Assembly: GCF_020085105.1 (NCBI RefSeq)
Contig: NC_058056.1
Coordinates: 17,107,429 to 17,171,428 of the forward strand
DNA length: 64,000 nucleotides
From: Siniperca chuatsi
Lineage: Eukaryota; Chordata; Actinopteri; Centrarchiformes; Sinipercidae
Reading direction: 5' to 3'
The notes under the pieces: generated by a model
Database searches by the model: none
Told to the model about the DNA's origin: nothing
The model's input: the letters and a program-made list of their open reading frames with translations, nothing else
In this document: positions 14,659 through 23,400 of the stretch, in pieces
Layout: each line of letters opens with the position of its first letter
How positions within the stretch are numbered: position 1 is the first letter of the stretch
Translations under genes and position numbers: made by a program

Positions 14659-15136
14659 TCCAACAGCAGTCACAGTGGCTGCTCTGTGGCTTATCACGTC
14701 AAAACATATTTGAATGTGCCCCAAACCCTGCTAAACATGCATACCAATGGAAATCAAGAATTATTCCGCCCACGTGTAGGAACATAACTCACTGTACTGG
14801 ACACACTTGGTATTTAGTTATTAAAAAGTATATATTTGTAGTGTGTGTTTGATTCTTTACCGGCAGTCGCCCGGAGGATGATCTGATGGGTTTAGCCTCG
14901 GGGCCATGGGGGGTTGAATACAGGCTGTTGGCTCTTTGTTCGGCCGTGGCGGCGTTGCAGATCTGGGTGAAATAGCCGGCAGGTACCGTGCTCATCAGCG
15001 GGCTAGACAGTCCGGTGCTGAAGAACTCGGTCTTCACTCCTGCGGTGGACAAAACCTTCACCTTCTGCTGAGAGCAAGGCAGTCCCACTACTGGCCGACC
15101 CGATGCCGGAGAGACGCCTTTAGGCATCCGCATCAT
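3511..15136 (-). CDS. e2f2: E2F transcription factor 2 (seven coding exons, complete)
   Basis: Exons on the minus strand: 15136-14861, 8496-8397, 7412-7193, 6259-6098, 5975-5861, 5542-5344 and 3785-3511. Together they give 1347 bases and 448 aa, and every junction keeps frame. E2F2 is a nuclear activator that binds DNA with a DP partner and switches on S-phase genes; the retinoblastoma protein represses it. Seen in the protein: a cyclin-A-binding-like PAKRKLDLE at 92-100, a winged-helix DNA-binding domain at about 131-198 with RRIYDIT at 173-179, a leucine-rich dimerisation helix (about 210-250), a marked-box region containing YVTYQDIR (256-263) and [16 protein letters not shown], and a C-terminal pocket-binding stretch [18 protein letters not shown] from 421. 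The C-terminal YDLGDLL resembles E2F2 rather than E2F1 or E2F3, and id3 next door supports E2F2. I start at ATG 15136 (A at -3); the frame is open further upstream only from a TTG. Human E2F2 is 437 aa. Confidence 0.95.
4224..5153. mobile_element. non-autonomous inverted-repeat transposon (about 930 bp) in e2f2 intron 6
   Basis: The ends are ttaaaggaatagtt (4224-4237) and aactatccctttag (5140-5153), an imperfect terminal inverted repeat. A second inverted pair lies inside: gcttagcataaagactgga (4356-4374) against tccagtcttgatgctaagc (5056-5074), one mismatch. The start, with its gggaaata and gttagatgagaa segments, is of a type widespread in percomorph fish. It has no transposase frame, so it is a MITE-like passenger. 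Confidence 0.8.
5344..5542 (-). CDS. e2f2: e2f2 coding exon 6
   Basis: It encodes [20 protein letters not shown], then a variable proline-rich linker containing [15 protein letters not shown] and ending EEPAE. The acceptor is either ttacag|cag at 5542 or cag|ggg at 5539 (tandem NAG); both keep frame and differ by one Gln. The donor is tgaat|gtaagc. Confidence 0.92.
5861..5975 (-). CDS. e2f2: e2f2 coding exon 5 (marked-box start)
   Basis: This 115-base exon encodes [15 protein letters not shown] then [19 protein letters not shown]. It begins after an AC, not an AG, acceptor; the join with exon 4 restores [13 protein letters not shown], equivalent to NKRLAYVTCQDIR in human E2F2. The donor is gcaggg|gtgag, phase 0. 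The segment belongs to the marked box and dimerisation region. Confidence 0.94.
5976..6097 (-). other. e2f2: U12-type AT-AC intron (e2f2 intron 4)
   Basis: The intron is 122 bases. Its 5' end, ATATCCTTT at 6097-6089, matches the U12 donor consensus exactly. A branch-site-like CCCTTGACC lies at 5995-5987, with its adenine at 5989, 13 bases from the terminal AC at 5977-5976. No AG lies at a frame-preserving position for this acceptor, while the AT-AC reading restores NQRLGYVTY. Minor introns at this position are known in E2F family genes. Confidence 0.93.
6098..6259 (-). CDS. e2f2: e2f2 coding exon 4 (dimerisation helix)
   Basis: It encodes a coiled-coil stretch, [20 protein letters not shown] then TTQLKQLT, which in E2F family members pairs with DP proteins. 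The acceptor is ttcgcag|ggt. The 3' end, aatcagag|atatccttt, is not a GT donor but a perfect U12-type AT donor, so the exon ends two bases into the Arg codon of NQR. Confidence 0.93.
7193..7412 (-). CDS. e2f2: e2f2 coding exon 3 (DNA-binding domain)
   Basis: This 220-base exon carries the whole winged-helix domain: [17 protein letters not shown], then [13 protein letters not shown], then the recognition helix [15 protein letters not shown] and [12 protein letters not shown]. It is the best-conserved part of the gene. The acceptor is ctctcag|ct and the donor ggct|gtgagt. The RRIYD residues are those that contact the GC core of E2F sites in known structures. Confidence 0.97.
8397..8496 (-). CDS. 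e2f2: e2f2 coding exon 2
   Basis: This 100-base exon encodes [20 protein letters not shown] and a basic linker ending SPR. The acceptor is ctctctag|gct and the donor agaa|gtgagt. PAKRKLDLE, split across exons 1 and 2, corresponds to the cyclin A-binding and nuclear-localisation segment of E2F1-3. TPKGKG resembles the TPKGK of human E2F2 and E2F3. Confidence 0.9.
8905..8968. repeat. TG microsatellite in e2f2 intron 1
   Basis: TG units interrupted twice by TC. Confidence 0.97.
13190..13556 (+). mobile_element. non-LTR retrotransposon 3' tail
   Basis: It ends in cccctcggggatcaataaagt followed by atttctgattctga, the hallmark 3' end of a common fish LINE family. The preceding 300 bases are AT-rich with many tactt/tatta motifs, as in such tails. 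It is 5'-truncated with no reverse transcriptase sequence. Confidence 0.75.
14146..14158 (-). promoter_or_regulatory. DR1 nuclear-receptor motif in e2f2 intron 1
   Basis: On the minus strand it reads AGGTCA-G-AGGTCA, two perfect half-sites one base apart, the binding arrangement of RXR/PPAR, HNF4 or COUP-TF dimers. Position alone does not show function. Confidence 0.4.
14631..14658. repeat. CA microsatellite in e2f2 intron 1
   Basis: Fourteen CA units, 200 bases from exon 1. Confidence 0.97.
14861..15136 (-). CDS. e2f2: e2f2 coding exon 1 (N-terminus)
   Basis: It encodes residues 1-92, beginning [10 protein letters not shown]. There are three candidate ATGs, at 15136, 15133 and 15127; the first has an A at -3. 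The N-terminus is poorly conserved among E2Fs, but STPHGPE near residue 80 matches the TPHGPE of mammalian E2F1-3. The donor is ccg|gtaaag, phase 0, giving SGRLP followed by AKRKLDLE in exon 2. Confidence 0.92.
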
Positions 15137-15689
15137 TTTCCTGAGTAAACTAAATTTAACCGGATTGGTCAAGCGCAGGGAGAAGTGTGCTGGTAGCCAA
15201 GTACTCAGTGCTGTGCTAAATCGTTCCCTGTTATTGGCAAGTTGCTGCTGCTAAAAGCTTTGTATGAAAATATATTTCTACCCTGCAAATATAGCAACAA
15301 AATAGCCAAGAGCAACTCACACAGCTGAGATCAGCCTATTAAACACACAATGCATGAGTTAAACAGCAATTATTAGCCGTATTTTCTAGTAATATTCGTC
15401 AGTAAATACAGCAGCCTGGTCGGTGTTATTATCCTTTGTCCGGTAACAAAGTGCAGAGGAAACTTGCCTTACAAGTGCTGTCTAAATAAATAAACAATTT
15501 GAAACATCCAGTAGTTTAAAGTCCAATGCCAGAAGGCTTCAAGGTCTCACTGAGATCGGGTTCCGCCTTGAGATTTACAACTTATTGTGACTCCTTCTGA
15601 TGCGGAATCCGACCCGGTCTGTGACTCCTGTCCGTCCACCTCAGAGCTCTGCTCTCCATACAAGAGGACAAGAGCTGGGGAAGAACAGC

Positions 15690-15790
15690 TTTTTTACCGC
15701 CAAACTTCGTCCCGCGAAATTTAGATCTCCCGCGGTTAAAACTCACCTCTGATTGGCTGACGGCACGTTCGGCTTGTCATATTTGCATAG
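15690..15790 (-). promoter_or_regulatory. e2f2 core promoter with E2F sites, CCAAT box and octamer
   Basis: About 550-650 bases upstream of the e2f2 start codon are three E2F-like sites: TTTACCGCC (15693-15701), TCCCGCGAAATTT (15710-15722, TTTCGCGGGA on the other strand, a canonical site) and CTCCCGCGG (15728-15736). Next to them are an inverted CCAAT box (ATTGG, 15752-15756) and an octamer-like ATTTGCAT (15781-15788). There is no TATA box. E2F-responsive genes often carry this E2F plus CCAAT arrangement, and mammalian E2F1/E2F2 promoters are autoregulated by E2F. The transcription start is not determined. Confidence 0.75.
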
Positions 15791-15859
15791 AACACTTGTA
15801 TGCGGATGGGGCTGCTCTTCTTAAAGGGGCAGTAGCATAATTTCGCGACATAATGTTCT

Positions 15860-18245
15860 TTTATTACCAGGCTGGAGTTGGAGACAATGACCACTTATTA
15901 TTTTGAATATGAATGAATCCAGTCTATATAATCAGACATATAATAAGATAGTTGTAACTTTGTTGTTGCCACACGTTTTGTGGTTATTACAGGCCAAGAT
16001 AAGCAACAATTTGACCCATATCTTGCATCATACAATACCCTATAAGCTTCAACTTTCTTGTCTGTCCATAAATACAAAACTCATGTTGTTGTGTGGGCAT
16101 GCTGTTTAAATTAACAGAACTTCTCAATTCTGGTCAAGAGTCCAGTTTTTTAAAATATGGAAAATTACAGGAATATTATGTATAAAACATGTAGAATTTC
16201 CTTTTTGATGTAATGGTGCATCCACAAAATTGCATTGTGATATTTGAAAATTTAACTTAGTCTAGCCTCAGTGAAGAAGTGGAGCAATCAAATACAGTGT
16301 AGGTCTATATATTTATCAAATAGTGAGGAATGATTTTATCTAACTTTGAAAACACTTTTAGATACATATAAATACTATGTAATTATGAATAAAAATGATC
16401 TTCCCAGTTCATTTCTATAGTAAAAAAGGAGCCATTTCATTTTTACATGGGAATCCATATTCCACTTGATGACAGTGTATTGTGGCCTGGTGTAAGGTGC
16501 TACTGGGGATAGTTTGTAGATGATAATTGGATTCTCTCAGTACCACTCTTGCTTATTGGCTCAGAGGAGATATTGAAAGAAAACAACCCCTCCCCCATCC
16601 ACAGCTACCAGACCCAAGCCATATGACTTGACCCCCATTGGCCAAGGCAAAGTAGACTCCCCACCAAAGCAAGCCTATTGTTATGCCTCGATTTGAACTA
16701 GATTTAAAATAAATTTAAATATGTTCTGAATGCAAAATAAAATAATTGTGCTTTATTCACTCAAGATAGTACCTAATGACTTTATATACAGTATATATAA
16801 AGGAGTAAGGGTGAGGGGAAAAGCTGGATTTGAATTAGATAAGATAAGATTAATTGTCTATTGGTTGAGAAATTTACGTTGTAGATCACATGATATTGCA
16901 ACATTAAACAGAGACTAGAAATACTATCAGATATGTCATCACATACTGCAAATCATCTCCACCCTCTGTTTCTTCCTCTTTCATACCAAACTACAAAATG
17001 CAGTGCAACTCATTGTTGCGTAGTCCACAGTCATGGGCATCCAGATTTATATTTTGTTCAGATTGCGTGATCCCTTTTTGTAGGTTAATGGTGTCTGAAT
17101 TATAAAATATTAATAAAACGTTGAGGTTACTGTCTTTTAATGTTTTTTTCCCCCTGTCTTCTTTAGAGAGCTTGGGCTGATATGAGCTTGCAAAGCACAA
17201 TGATACATTAGGCTACATACATAATATTGACCTTAATGATAACTATAACACTTTGGGGAGACAATACAGCCATGACATCATTATTATTTTTATGTTATTA
17301 CTTGGCATTGAATACTGTTTTCTAAACTGAAAAAAAACATCAGGTTCAGATGGAATTTAAATGGTGCAAAGTAAATATGCCATGTGTGTTTAAAGTCATT
17401 GTATAGTGTGAAAGAGCTCACGCTGGAGGCTCAGTATGGGGCCAGACAAACTGAAAAAGTGCTGTGACATCAACATACATAATGTTCACAGCAGTGATGG
17501 GCTTTTGTTTGACACATGCCAAAACTTGTTCATGACATCGCTAGACTGATTCAGAGTTTGTTGTGTGTAGTTCATGAATTCCTTGGATTACGTTTAGGCC
17601 TGAGTTGCTTTGTTCTTCACTTTATGCTAAGTGATCTCTGTCTTGTATCAAACCAATTTGGATGTGTTGCAAGGTCAAAGGGATACATTTCTATGTCAGA
17701 AGTTCATTTTGACATCCAAAGCAACAAGTTTATCTTGTGTTTAGAGTGCTTGCATTCCTGGAATGACAGGAGGACACAAGATGTTGCATCCTCATCCAAC
17801 ACCCCCATCTTGTGGTGTGGACTGGGATCTGATCTTCAGTACTGTAACCTCAAGCATTGTTTCTGGTTTATCTTCCTACAATTTCTTTTAATTAAAAAAA
17901 CACAAATGGCTTATTTTCAGGATTTCAAATTATGTACTTATTCTAACAAAAATGTTTGAAGTAAATACAATATCATGATCATGTGTCTAATGCAGTCTAA
18001 TACAATAACCCTGCAACAAATACTGCCGTTGTAAAAGTTCTAATGTTTATTTTTGAGACAGTGTCTATGCTAATTTTTAGCCCATTGTTTGTAATTGTAA
18101 TATACATTAAGGTGTTCATGATATATTGTCCCCTCATTTGCATACTTGAGGTGACATTAATGCCTACAGTATAATGGAAACCAGTACACCTGACCTAACT
18201 ACATCCCTGAAATTACAATACAGTTCAACACTTCTTTAACAGTCT
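15860..18245. other. AT-rich spacer upstream of the e2f2 promoter
   Basis: AT-rich unique DNA with short A and T runs. The longest frame (about 147 codons, 17516-17959) has no domain, initiation context or neighbour support. I see no gene or clear regulatory block. Confidence 0.5.
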
Positions 18246-18249
18246 TAAC

Positions 18250-18500
18250 AGTAAATAAATCAGAATCACACTCAGCTTTATTGGCCAAGTATGTGCACAC
18301 ATACAAGGAATCTTACTCCAAGTTCCAAGAACAATCTACAGGAAGATAGATAGAAATAGACAAAGAGCTAAAAACAAGTACAACACAGCTGAACAAAGAT
18401 AGGTAAATATAAACATTCAACTATAATGTACATACACGCAGGTGAAAAAAATAGATGCGTATATAAATAAATAAATATATATATACACATACATATATAC

Positions 18501-18533
<33 letters not shown>

Positions 18534-19020
18534 AAGCAACAATGAACAACAACATACAATGTCTTCAAGTTGAACTGTTTCTGTAAATTGTAAACAAGAA
18601 TACAATAGTGCGAGAGTGCTGGAATAAATATTTAATGATTAATGTAATAGATTACTTTATATACATGAAATGGGTGGATATGTACAGCATATGCATGTTA
18701 TGTACATGTTAAAAACTGTGTATTTAAACTATGAAATATATAATTTATCATTTGTAGTTACAGTGGATGTTTTAGTGTTACAGGGTTACTGACACTATAT
18801 GACTGATGTTAACTGTTCATCAGAGTGATGGCCTGTGGAAAGAAACTGTTCTTGTGTCTGGTTGTTTTGACCTGCAGTGCTCTGTAGCACCTACCAGAGG
18901 GGAGAATCTGGAACAGGTTGTGTTCAGGGTGTGATGGATCTGAAGTGACTTTCCCTTCTTGTTTCCTGAGAGTGGAGATGAATAGGTCACCAATGGAGGG
19001 CACCAATGATATCTTCTGAA
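18250..19020 (-). mobile_element. 5'-truncated non-LTR retrotransposon remnant
   Basis: On the minus strand it reads from a degenerate coding end (HPEHNLFQILPSGRCYRAL, then TTRHKNSFFPQAITLMNS, 18810-18930) into an untranslated tail ending at 18250 in ccaataaagctgagtgtgattctga. The LPSGR-YR-L and NSFFPQAI-L-N pattern occurs at the C-terminal end of fish LINE-type open frames. The tail is interrupted by an AT/AC microsatellite (18475-18534). Confidence 0.7.
18475..18534. repeat. compound TA/CA microsatellite
   Basis: TA runs separated by single CA units inside the retrotransposon tail. Confidence 0.95.
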
Positions 19021-19029
19021 ATAAATTAA

Positions 19030-20560
19030 TAAAAAAAAATTGAAATATGAAGTCCACAAAGGTAGTATTTATTGCAAAGCGATATGATATTATGTTCAAG
19101 CCTTGTAGCTCATCTCCTAAAAATCGCTATAGAGTGTATAGCATGTCTGAGGTGTTCCACTAGCTTGAGAGCTTTAGTCTTTGAGCTAATGACACATTTT
19201 TACCACTAGATGGAGTTGCAACCTCATTATTAGCAGTATGCGGTTAGAACTAGGTCAACGTATTCAACTCTTCAAAATATTGGAGGATCTGATGTTTTGT
19301 TTGTTGTCTCTTTTTAGGTTTGGTAAGACTGTACATAACAAGATAATCGATAAAACCACAAAACGTTTATTTATTGCTGCCGATGATTCAGATCCAGATG
19401 AGATGGTACCATGTACCAACATTTAATGCCTGAAATTCCACAAGGTGGAGTAGTTTGGTCAGCTTTTGAGACCAGTAAGTACAGTAACATTCATTTTCAA
19501 AACTGCCACTGTATTGTTTGACAATTCTATTCTTTCTGTAGGCCTAATTATGATGATGCACAAATGCTGCATCACAGGTGATGCTCTTCAGCTTCTAAGA
19601 CCAAGGCTACAAATTCATACACATGCTGATCTGGTTTCATGAATTATTCCTATAAATTGGGTAATCGGGGCTTTCAAGATTTATGAATGATCAGAATGGT
19701 TTGTTTATGATCATGCAACATCCTCTCTTCTTCACAATTTAGGAAGTTCAGTTGCTTTAAACTGCTGTTAGCTCATTCTTTGGAAAATTAGAAACACTCA
19801 CAGGAAACTCCCTTCGTTTGATTTCCAACCACTCGACCTCAAGATTCATCTGAATACATCCTGTTGTATCAGCATTTTTATTGTTATCCAAAGCCAAAAA
19901 GTCACATCAGCATCACTCTTATCTTCCGAATAACACGAGAGTTCAAACTCATTCATTAGTTCATATCAAACATACCATGGATGCCATACTGTTTCACATC
20001 TTTTCTTTATTTCATAAGAACATACATACAAAGCAAACTTTATAATAAAGAGTTTATGAAACTCACAGCACATTGTCTGTAGAAATAACACAATCCCTAC
20101 AAACATTTACAATTAACTCTAGTATAGAGTTCTGATTATACCTAAGAAAACCCCAAACTCCCATTCAGAAAAAATCAAAACATCCAAATTGACTCACACC
20201 TTACATACCCACAGCAGATATGTACACATATGAAGCTGTAACGGTCTCCAGATCATTAGAAATCAGATTTGGCTGGGGTTAATGCAGGGGTAATTAAGTG
20301 AGATGATGTGAGACTTGGTGTAGAAAGGGTTCAGGTCAGGTGTGGAGTTTAACCCACAAAAAGTTTGTTTGGAATGCAACACAAAAAAGGAAAATAAAAG
20401 AACAATGTACCAATATTTCTACTTCTAGGGGATCCCAGGTTTTTGGAGGAGGGCATATAAAGCCAGCCGCTTTCAGTTTCCATTCCTGGCTTCTGCTTTG
20501 GTGTGTTGATTTGTCTGTCCAGGGGCCAAAGAATGAGTCTCTGTTTTCTTGCTCATGCAC
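19030..20560. other. spacer between retrotransposon remnant and id3 3' region
   Basis: Unique AT-rich sequence. Nothing recognisable is seen except a few splice-like and AATAAA motifs expected by chance. Confidence 0.5.
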
Positions 20561-20584
20561 TACTGTTGATCCCCGCTCATCTAG

Positions 20585-20815
20585 GAAACAGTCCACTTTT
20601 TTCTTGTCTTTTCTTTCTTTAAACCCTCCACCTCCCTCCCCCTCCTCCTCCTTCTTCTCTCCCAAATACCTATCCCACCCTTTCTGCCCCTCTTGTCCTC
20701 TTGCCCGGAGTGAAGTGGAGACATGTGTTTCCCTGCACCTGCATGGAGAGAAAGGAAGAAAAGTGAAGTCAGATCTCTCCCTCTCACCCTCCCTCCCTCC
20801 CTCCCTGCAGAGGAG
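20585..20815. repeat. pyrimidine-rich tracts 3' of id3
   Basis: Two blocks (20590-20680 and 20775-20809) are nearly all C and T on the plus strand, including ccctccctccctccctcc. Such tracts can form triplex DNA and create spurious long frames on both strands. Confidence 0.85.
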
Positions 20816-20818
20816 AGC

Positions 20819-20833
20819 AGACAGACTGGCGCC
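20819..20833 (+). promoter_or_regulatory. downstream BMP/Smad response element of id3 (AGAC-N5-GGCGCC)
   Basis: AGAC (20819-20822), five bases (AGACT), then GGCGCC (20828-20833), about 320 bases past the id3 stop codon. It has the same orientation and spacing as the upstream copy. The following 100 bases (to about 20930) are mixed-composition, non-repetitive sequence with GGCTTGTCTAATTGGCAACC, unlike the pyrimidine-rich DNA before it, so they may be part of the same enhancer. Confidence 0.65.
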
Positions 20834-20990
20834 TAGCATGGAACTTCCATTAACCCCAGGCAGATAGCAATGAATCCGCCACACATTCACTGGCTTGTCT
20901 AATTGGCAACCATGGTGAATGTGGAGGGTAAGGAGACCTTCAATGTTGCAGCACATCAATGCCAACACCATTCTCACTGGTGTTTAACGT

Positions 20991-21100
20991 TTTATTTTTA
21001 AGTTATTTCATTTTGAAGTCAAAACAATGCACTGTTGTAACTCTAAGCGAGTGGCCCGAAGATAGGATGTTTCCAAGCACATTTATCGTGTGATTTTATT
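20991..21100 (-). terminator. candidate id3 polyadenylation signals
   Basis: Minus-strand AATAAA hexamers lie at 21100-21095 and 20996-20991, about 55 and 160 bases beyond the id3 stop. The second would give a more usual 3' UTR length. Confidence 0.45.
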
Positions 21101-21154
21101 GATCTAGGAGGATTATGAAATGATGAATACATACCATAATATGTCATCCTCATC

Positions 21155-21208
21155 CTAATGGCACAACCGTCCTTCTTCTTTGGAGAAATTGCGAGTAAGG
21201 TCCGCAGT
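21155..21208 (-). CDS. id3: id3 coding exon 2 (C-terminal tail)
   Basis: This 54-base coding exon is too short for ordinary ORF scans. It encodes [17 protein letters not shown] and a TAG stop, preceded by a clean polypyrimidine tract and tttag acceptor. The RLCH ending matches the Id3 tail. Confidence 0.93.
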   Translation of the reverse strand, partial: TADLTRNFSKEEGRLCH

Positions 21209-21909
21209 CTAAATGGAGAGCAAAAAGAAGCAGTGTTAGACGCTGACAATACTCTTATTCTAATTGCATATAATTAAGACTAACTGCCTGTGCGTGGGTG
21301 TAACATATTTCCCACAACATCACATATCAGAGAACAACATCTGCTACTAGTCTAAAATAAAATATCAGCGACATGTATGCAAGCGGAGATGCATGGTGTG
21401 TTACAAATGCATGCCCGCATGAATCACAAGTGGAATAAACTTAATAAAATCCACAGAGAACTATTAAATAAAACATCGTTTACGTTCCCGATCATTGCAG
21501 AGATCTGTAGTGCAAAGAGATACAGAAGAATCGCTGTTAGAGAATGTCCGCGTCTGCTGATGTTGAAGGACAAGCATCAGTCCACCCTGCAGCCCGCATC
21601 TCCGCTCACCTTTATTGACAAAACCATCTCCGGCGCAGCTGTGTCTTCCGCCTCCAGCGCGATCTGCAGGTCGAAGATGTAGTCAATAACATGCTGCAGG
21701 ATCTCCACCTGGCTGACCGACTCGTTCTGCGGGATGCTCGGCACCAGCTCCTTCAGCTTGGAGTAGCAGTCGTTCATGTCGCACAGGGCGCCCACCGGCT
21801 CCTCTAGACACGAGTGTTTATTCCGGCTGATGGCGAGACTCTGCTCCGAAATGCAGCACACGGCCTTGTAGCAGCTCCTCACCGAGCGGACGGGACTGAT
21901 GGCTTTCAT
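21155..21909 (-). CDS. id3: Inhibitor of DNA binding 3, HLH protein (two coding exons, complete)
   Basis: The exons are 21909-21610 (100 codons, donor ataaag|gtgagc) and 21208-21155 (acceptor tttag|act, stop TAG). The protein is 117 aa; human ID3 is 119. ID3 has a helix-loop-helix but no basic region; it pairs with E proteins and keeps them off DNA, holding cells undifferentiated. Visible features are the N-terminal MKAISPVR (Ser5 is a CDK2 target in mammals), CYKAVCC and SEQSLAI, and an HLH at about 45-85 running [17 protein letters not shown], then [18 protein letters not shown]. Exon 2 ends [10 protein letters not shown], the family's typical tail (human ends KRSFCH). ATG 21909 sits in a good context (cacc before it). 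[21 protein letters not shown] and synteny with e2f2 favour ID3 over ID1, ID2 or ID4. Confidence 0.96.
21610..21909 (-). CDS. id3: id3 coding exon 1 (HLH domain)
   Basis: It holds the start codon, the whole HLH domain and residues up to MVLSIK. The intron that follows (21609-21209, 401 bases) interrupts after the Lys codon, phase 0, the conserved position in Id genes. Reading through the donor would add [10 protein letters not shown] and then a stop. Confidence 0.95.
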
Positions 21910-22024
21910 GGTGAAGAAACAGGTGAAACACTAACAACAACAAGACTCGGCTTGATGTTTGTGGATAAGTTTGTGATGGTTTTCTCCCTCTTGTGGTCTC
22001 CCTATTACTGTCCTGAAAAGCTAC

Positions 22025-22145
22025 AGTGCTCTGACAGCGACGTACAGTTAGGTCTTTATACACTGCACGCCTGCTGACGCCCCCTTTTTCGCATCGTGCT
22101 CTGATTGGCCAGTGTAAAAGAGCAAGTCCATTCTCATTGGCTGAT
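22025..22145 (-). promoter_or_regulatory. id3 core promoter (TATA and two CCAAT boxes)
   Basis: On the minus strand a TATAAAG starts at 22060, so transcription probably begins near 22025-22030 with a 5' leader of about 115 bases. Two CCAAT boxes (ATTGG on the plus strand at 22104-22108 and 22136-22140) lie 45-80 bases further upstream. Spacing and order are those of a standard strong, inducible promoter. Confidence 0.75.
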
Positions 22146-22149
22146 ATCA

Positions 22150-23080
22150 CCTTGTGGAAGGTTAGGAAAGAATGAGGAAATTAGGCTGGGATGCCTAAAG
22201 GGGATTGTCAATCAAGTTAGTTAGTTACCTCTTTCAGGTGGTGATATTTATTTGAAATAGGTAAGAAACTTCTCAAAGTAGGGCACATTACAAGTTCCCA
22301 AGAATCCCCAGCAAAAAGAGGAATACTTAAATTCTTAGGAGTAATTGCAAGGAGAGATGGCTGGTTTAATGATAGATTTGACTAGTTTCTCACGTTTAGT
22401 TTCATAACTTGCTATAATTCCAGACGATGTCTGCAATAAAAGTCTTCTCAAATAGAGATAAGCCTACTTGTGATAGCATAGAGATGTTCCATTTTAGATG
22501 ATTATGGCCTATTTTAATTGATTACTGTAAATCCTCTATGAAGAGTGGCTGCATGTCTGACTGTGTTAAAACTATATAGATATACACATTATACTATATA
22601 GATAAGTAGATATTTAAGCAGTTTATTTGCTTATGTTAAGACACACCCCAAAATATGCGCATACAAAAATAAAATGTTGAAAATAGGATATTTATATAAT
22701 ATAGGTAAAAGGTCAGTGGAAGCCAAGGCTATTTTCTACATTAGTTAATTGCTAAAAACACATTATACTGATGATCGATCACTGGATATGGATTTACTGA
22801 CTGATTATTTATGTTTTGGTAGCGTATATGCCTTCTCTTATAGCCCTGTTGCATATGCCCAGTATAATTAACAATAATTCAAACTCGCAAAAAAATATTA
22901 AGGGTGCACTTAATCTGTCAAGTCACTTACTGGTAAACTCTAACCTCCTTTGGGTGAAACGGTTTTATGAAAATTATATTTTAACAATTCCAAATGCTGT
23001 TCCCTTTTAGTTTACATCAAAGCACGTCCCGTTCTGCTCCTATTTGGGTCTTATTTTCCCCTTTTCTCACAATCCTGTTT
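22150..23080. other. AT-rich DNA between the id3 promoter and its upstream CpG block
   Basis: AT-rich with many TA steps. I see nothing in it beyond chance motifs. Confidence 0.5.
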
Positions 23081-23084
23081 TGTG

Positions 23085-23400
23085 GAGGAATGCAGGCCTG
23101 AGCCAGCTGTGTGTCCTATCCCGGCCCAGCTGTGTTGATCTAACGCGCCAGTCCCAGACATGCTGGCGCCAGCCTCCCGACGTCATCCATTCACCCCGAC
23201 GCACACTCCCCTCTTTGGCAGACGGCCCTCCCTCCCCCGTCCACCACCAGAGGGGAGAGAAGCAGAGGCGCTCAGAGATCCGATTGGCTGACCATGTCTG
23301 TCGCTCACGGACGTGGATCGACGCCCCCCACGCTTCCCTCCTCCCGTCTGCAGTTGTACTCGGAGAAATGAAGAGGGAAAACTTTCCAAATACTCCATAA
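23085..23400. promoter_or_regulatory. GC-rich, CpG-containing block upstream of id3
   Basis: Between AT-rich flanks lies about 300 bases rich in CG dinucleotides. It contains the Smad element, a CRE-like GACGTCAT, a CTCF-like CCACCAGAGGGGAG (23244-23257), an inverted CCAAT (GATTGGCTGA near 23282) and two CCAGCTGTGT boxes (E-box CAGCTG, near 23103 and 23126). I read it as an id3 enhancer or distal promoter; no convincing reading frame runs through it. Confidence 0.5.
23156..23170 (+). promoter_or_regulatory. upstream BMP/Smad response element of id3 (AGAC-N5-GGCGCC)
   Basis: AGAC (23156-23159), five bases, then GGCGCC (23165-23170). This is the known Smad4-half-site plus Smad1/5-site arrangement of BMP-responsive elements in Id genes. 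It lies about 1.25 kb upstream of the id3 ATG and about 1.1 kb from the predicted start, a distance like that of the mammalian ID1 element. A CRE-like GACGTCA follows at about 23179. Confidence 0.75.

Larger units (their letters stand above)
8497..14860 (-). other. e2f2 intron 1 (about 6.4 kb)
   Basis: It contains a TG and a CA microsatellite, a retrotransposon 3' tail (13190-13556) and a DR1 nuclear-receptor motif (14146-14158). The remainder is unique, moderately AT-rich sequence with no coding exon that I can support. Confidence 0.8.

Noticed and set aside
3511..15136. Assignment as e2f1 or e2f3
   Set aside because: The terminal DDYLW...YDLGDLL and the id3 neighbour fit E2F2; the long E2F3 alanine-rich start and the E2F1 ending are absent.
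15137..15172. Upstream extension of e2f2 beginning TNPVKF
   Set aside because: The apparent first codon is TTG, not ATG; the first ATG in frame is at 15136 with a good context.
17516..17959. 147-codon plus-strand frame
   Set aside because: No recognised motif, promoter or splice partner; AT-rich spacer can give this by chance.
20336..20977. 213-codon minus-strand frame 3' of id3
   Set aside because: It runs through pyrimidine-rich tracts, has no domain, and overlaps a comparably open plus-strand frame; it is a compositional artefact.
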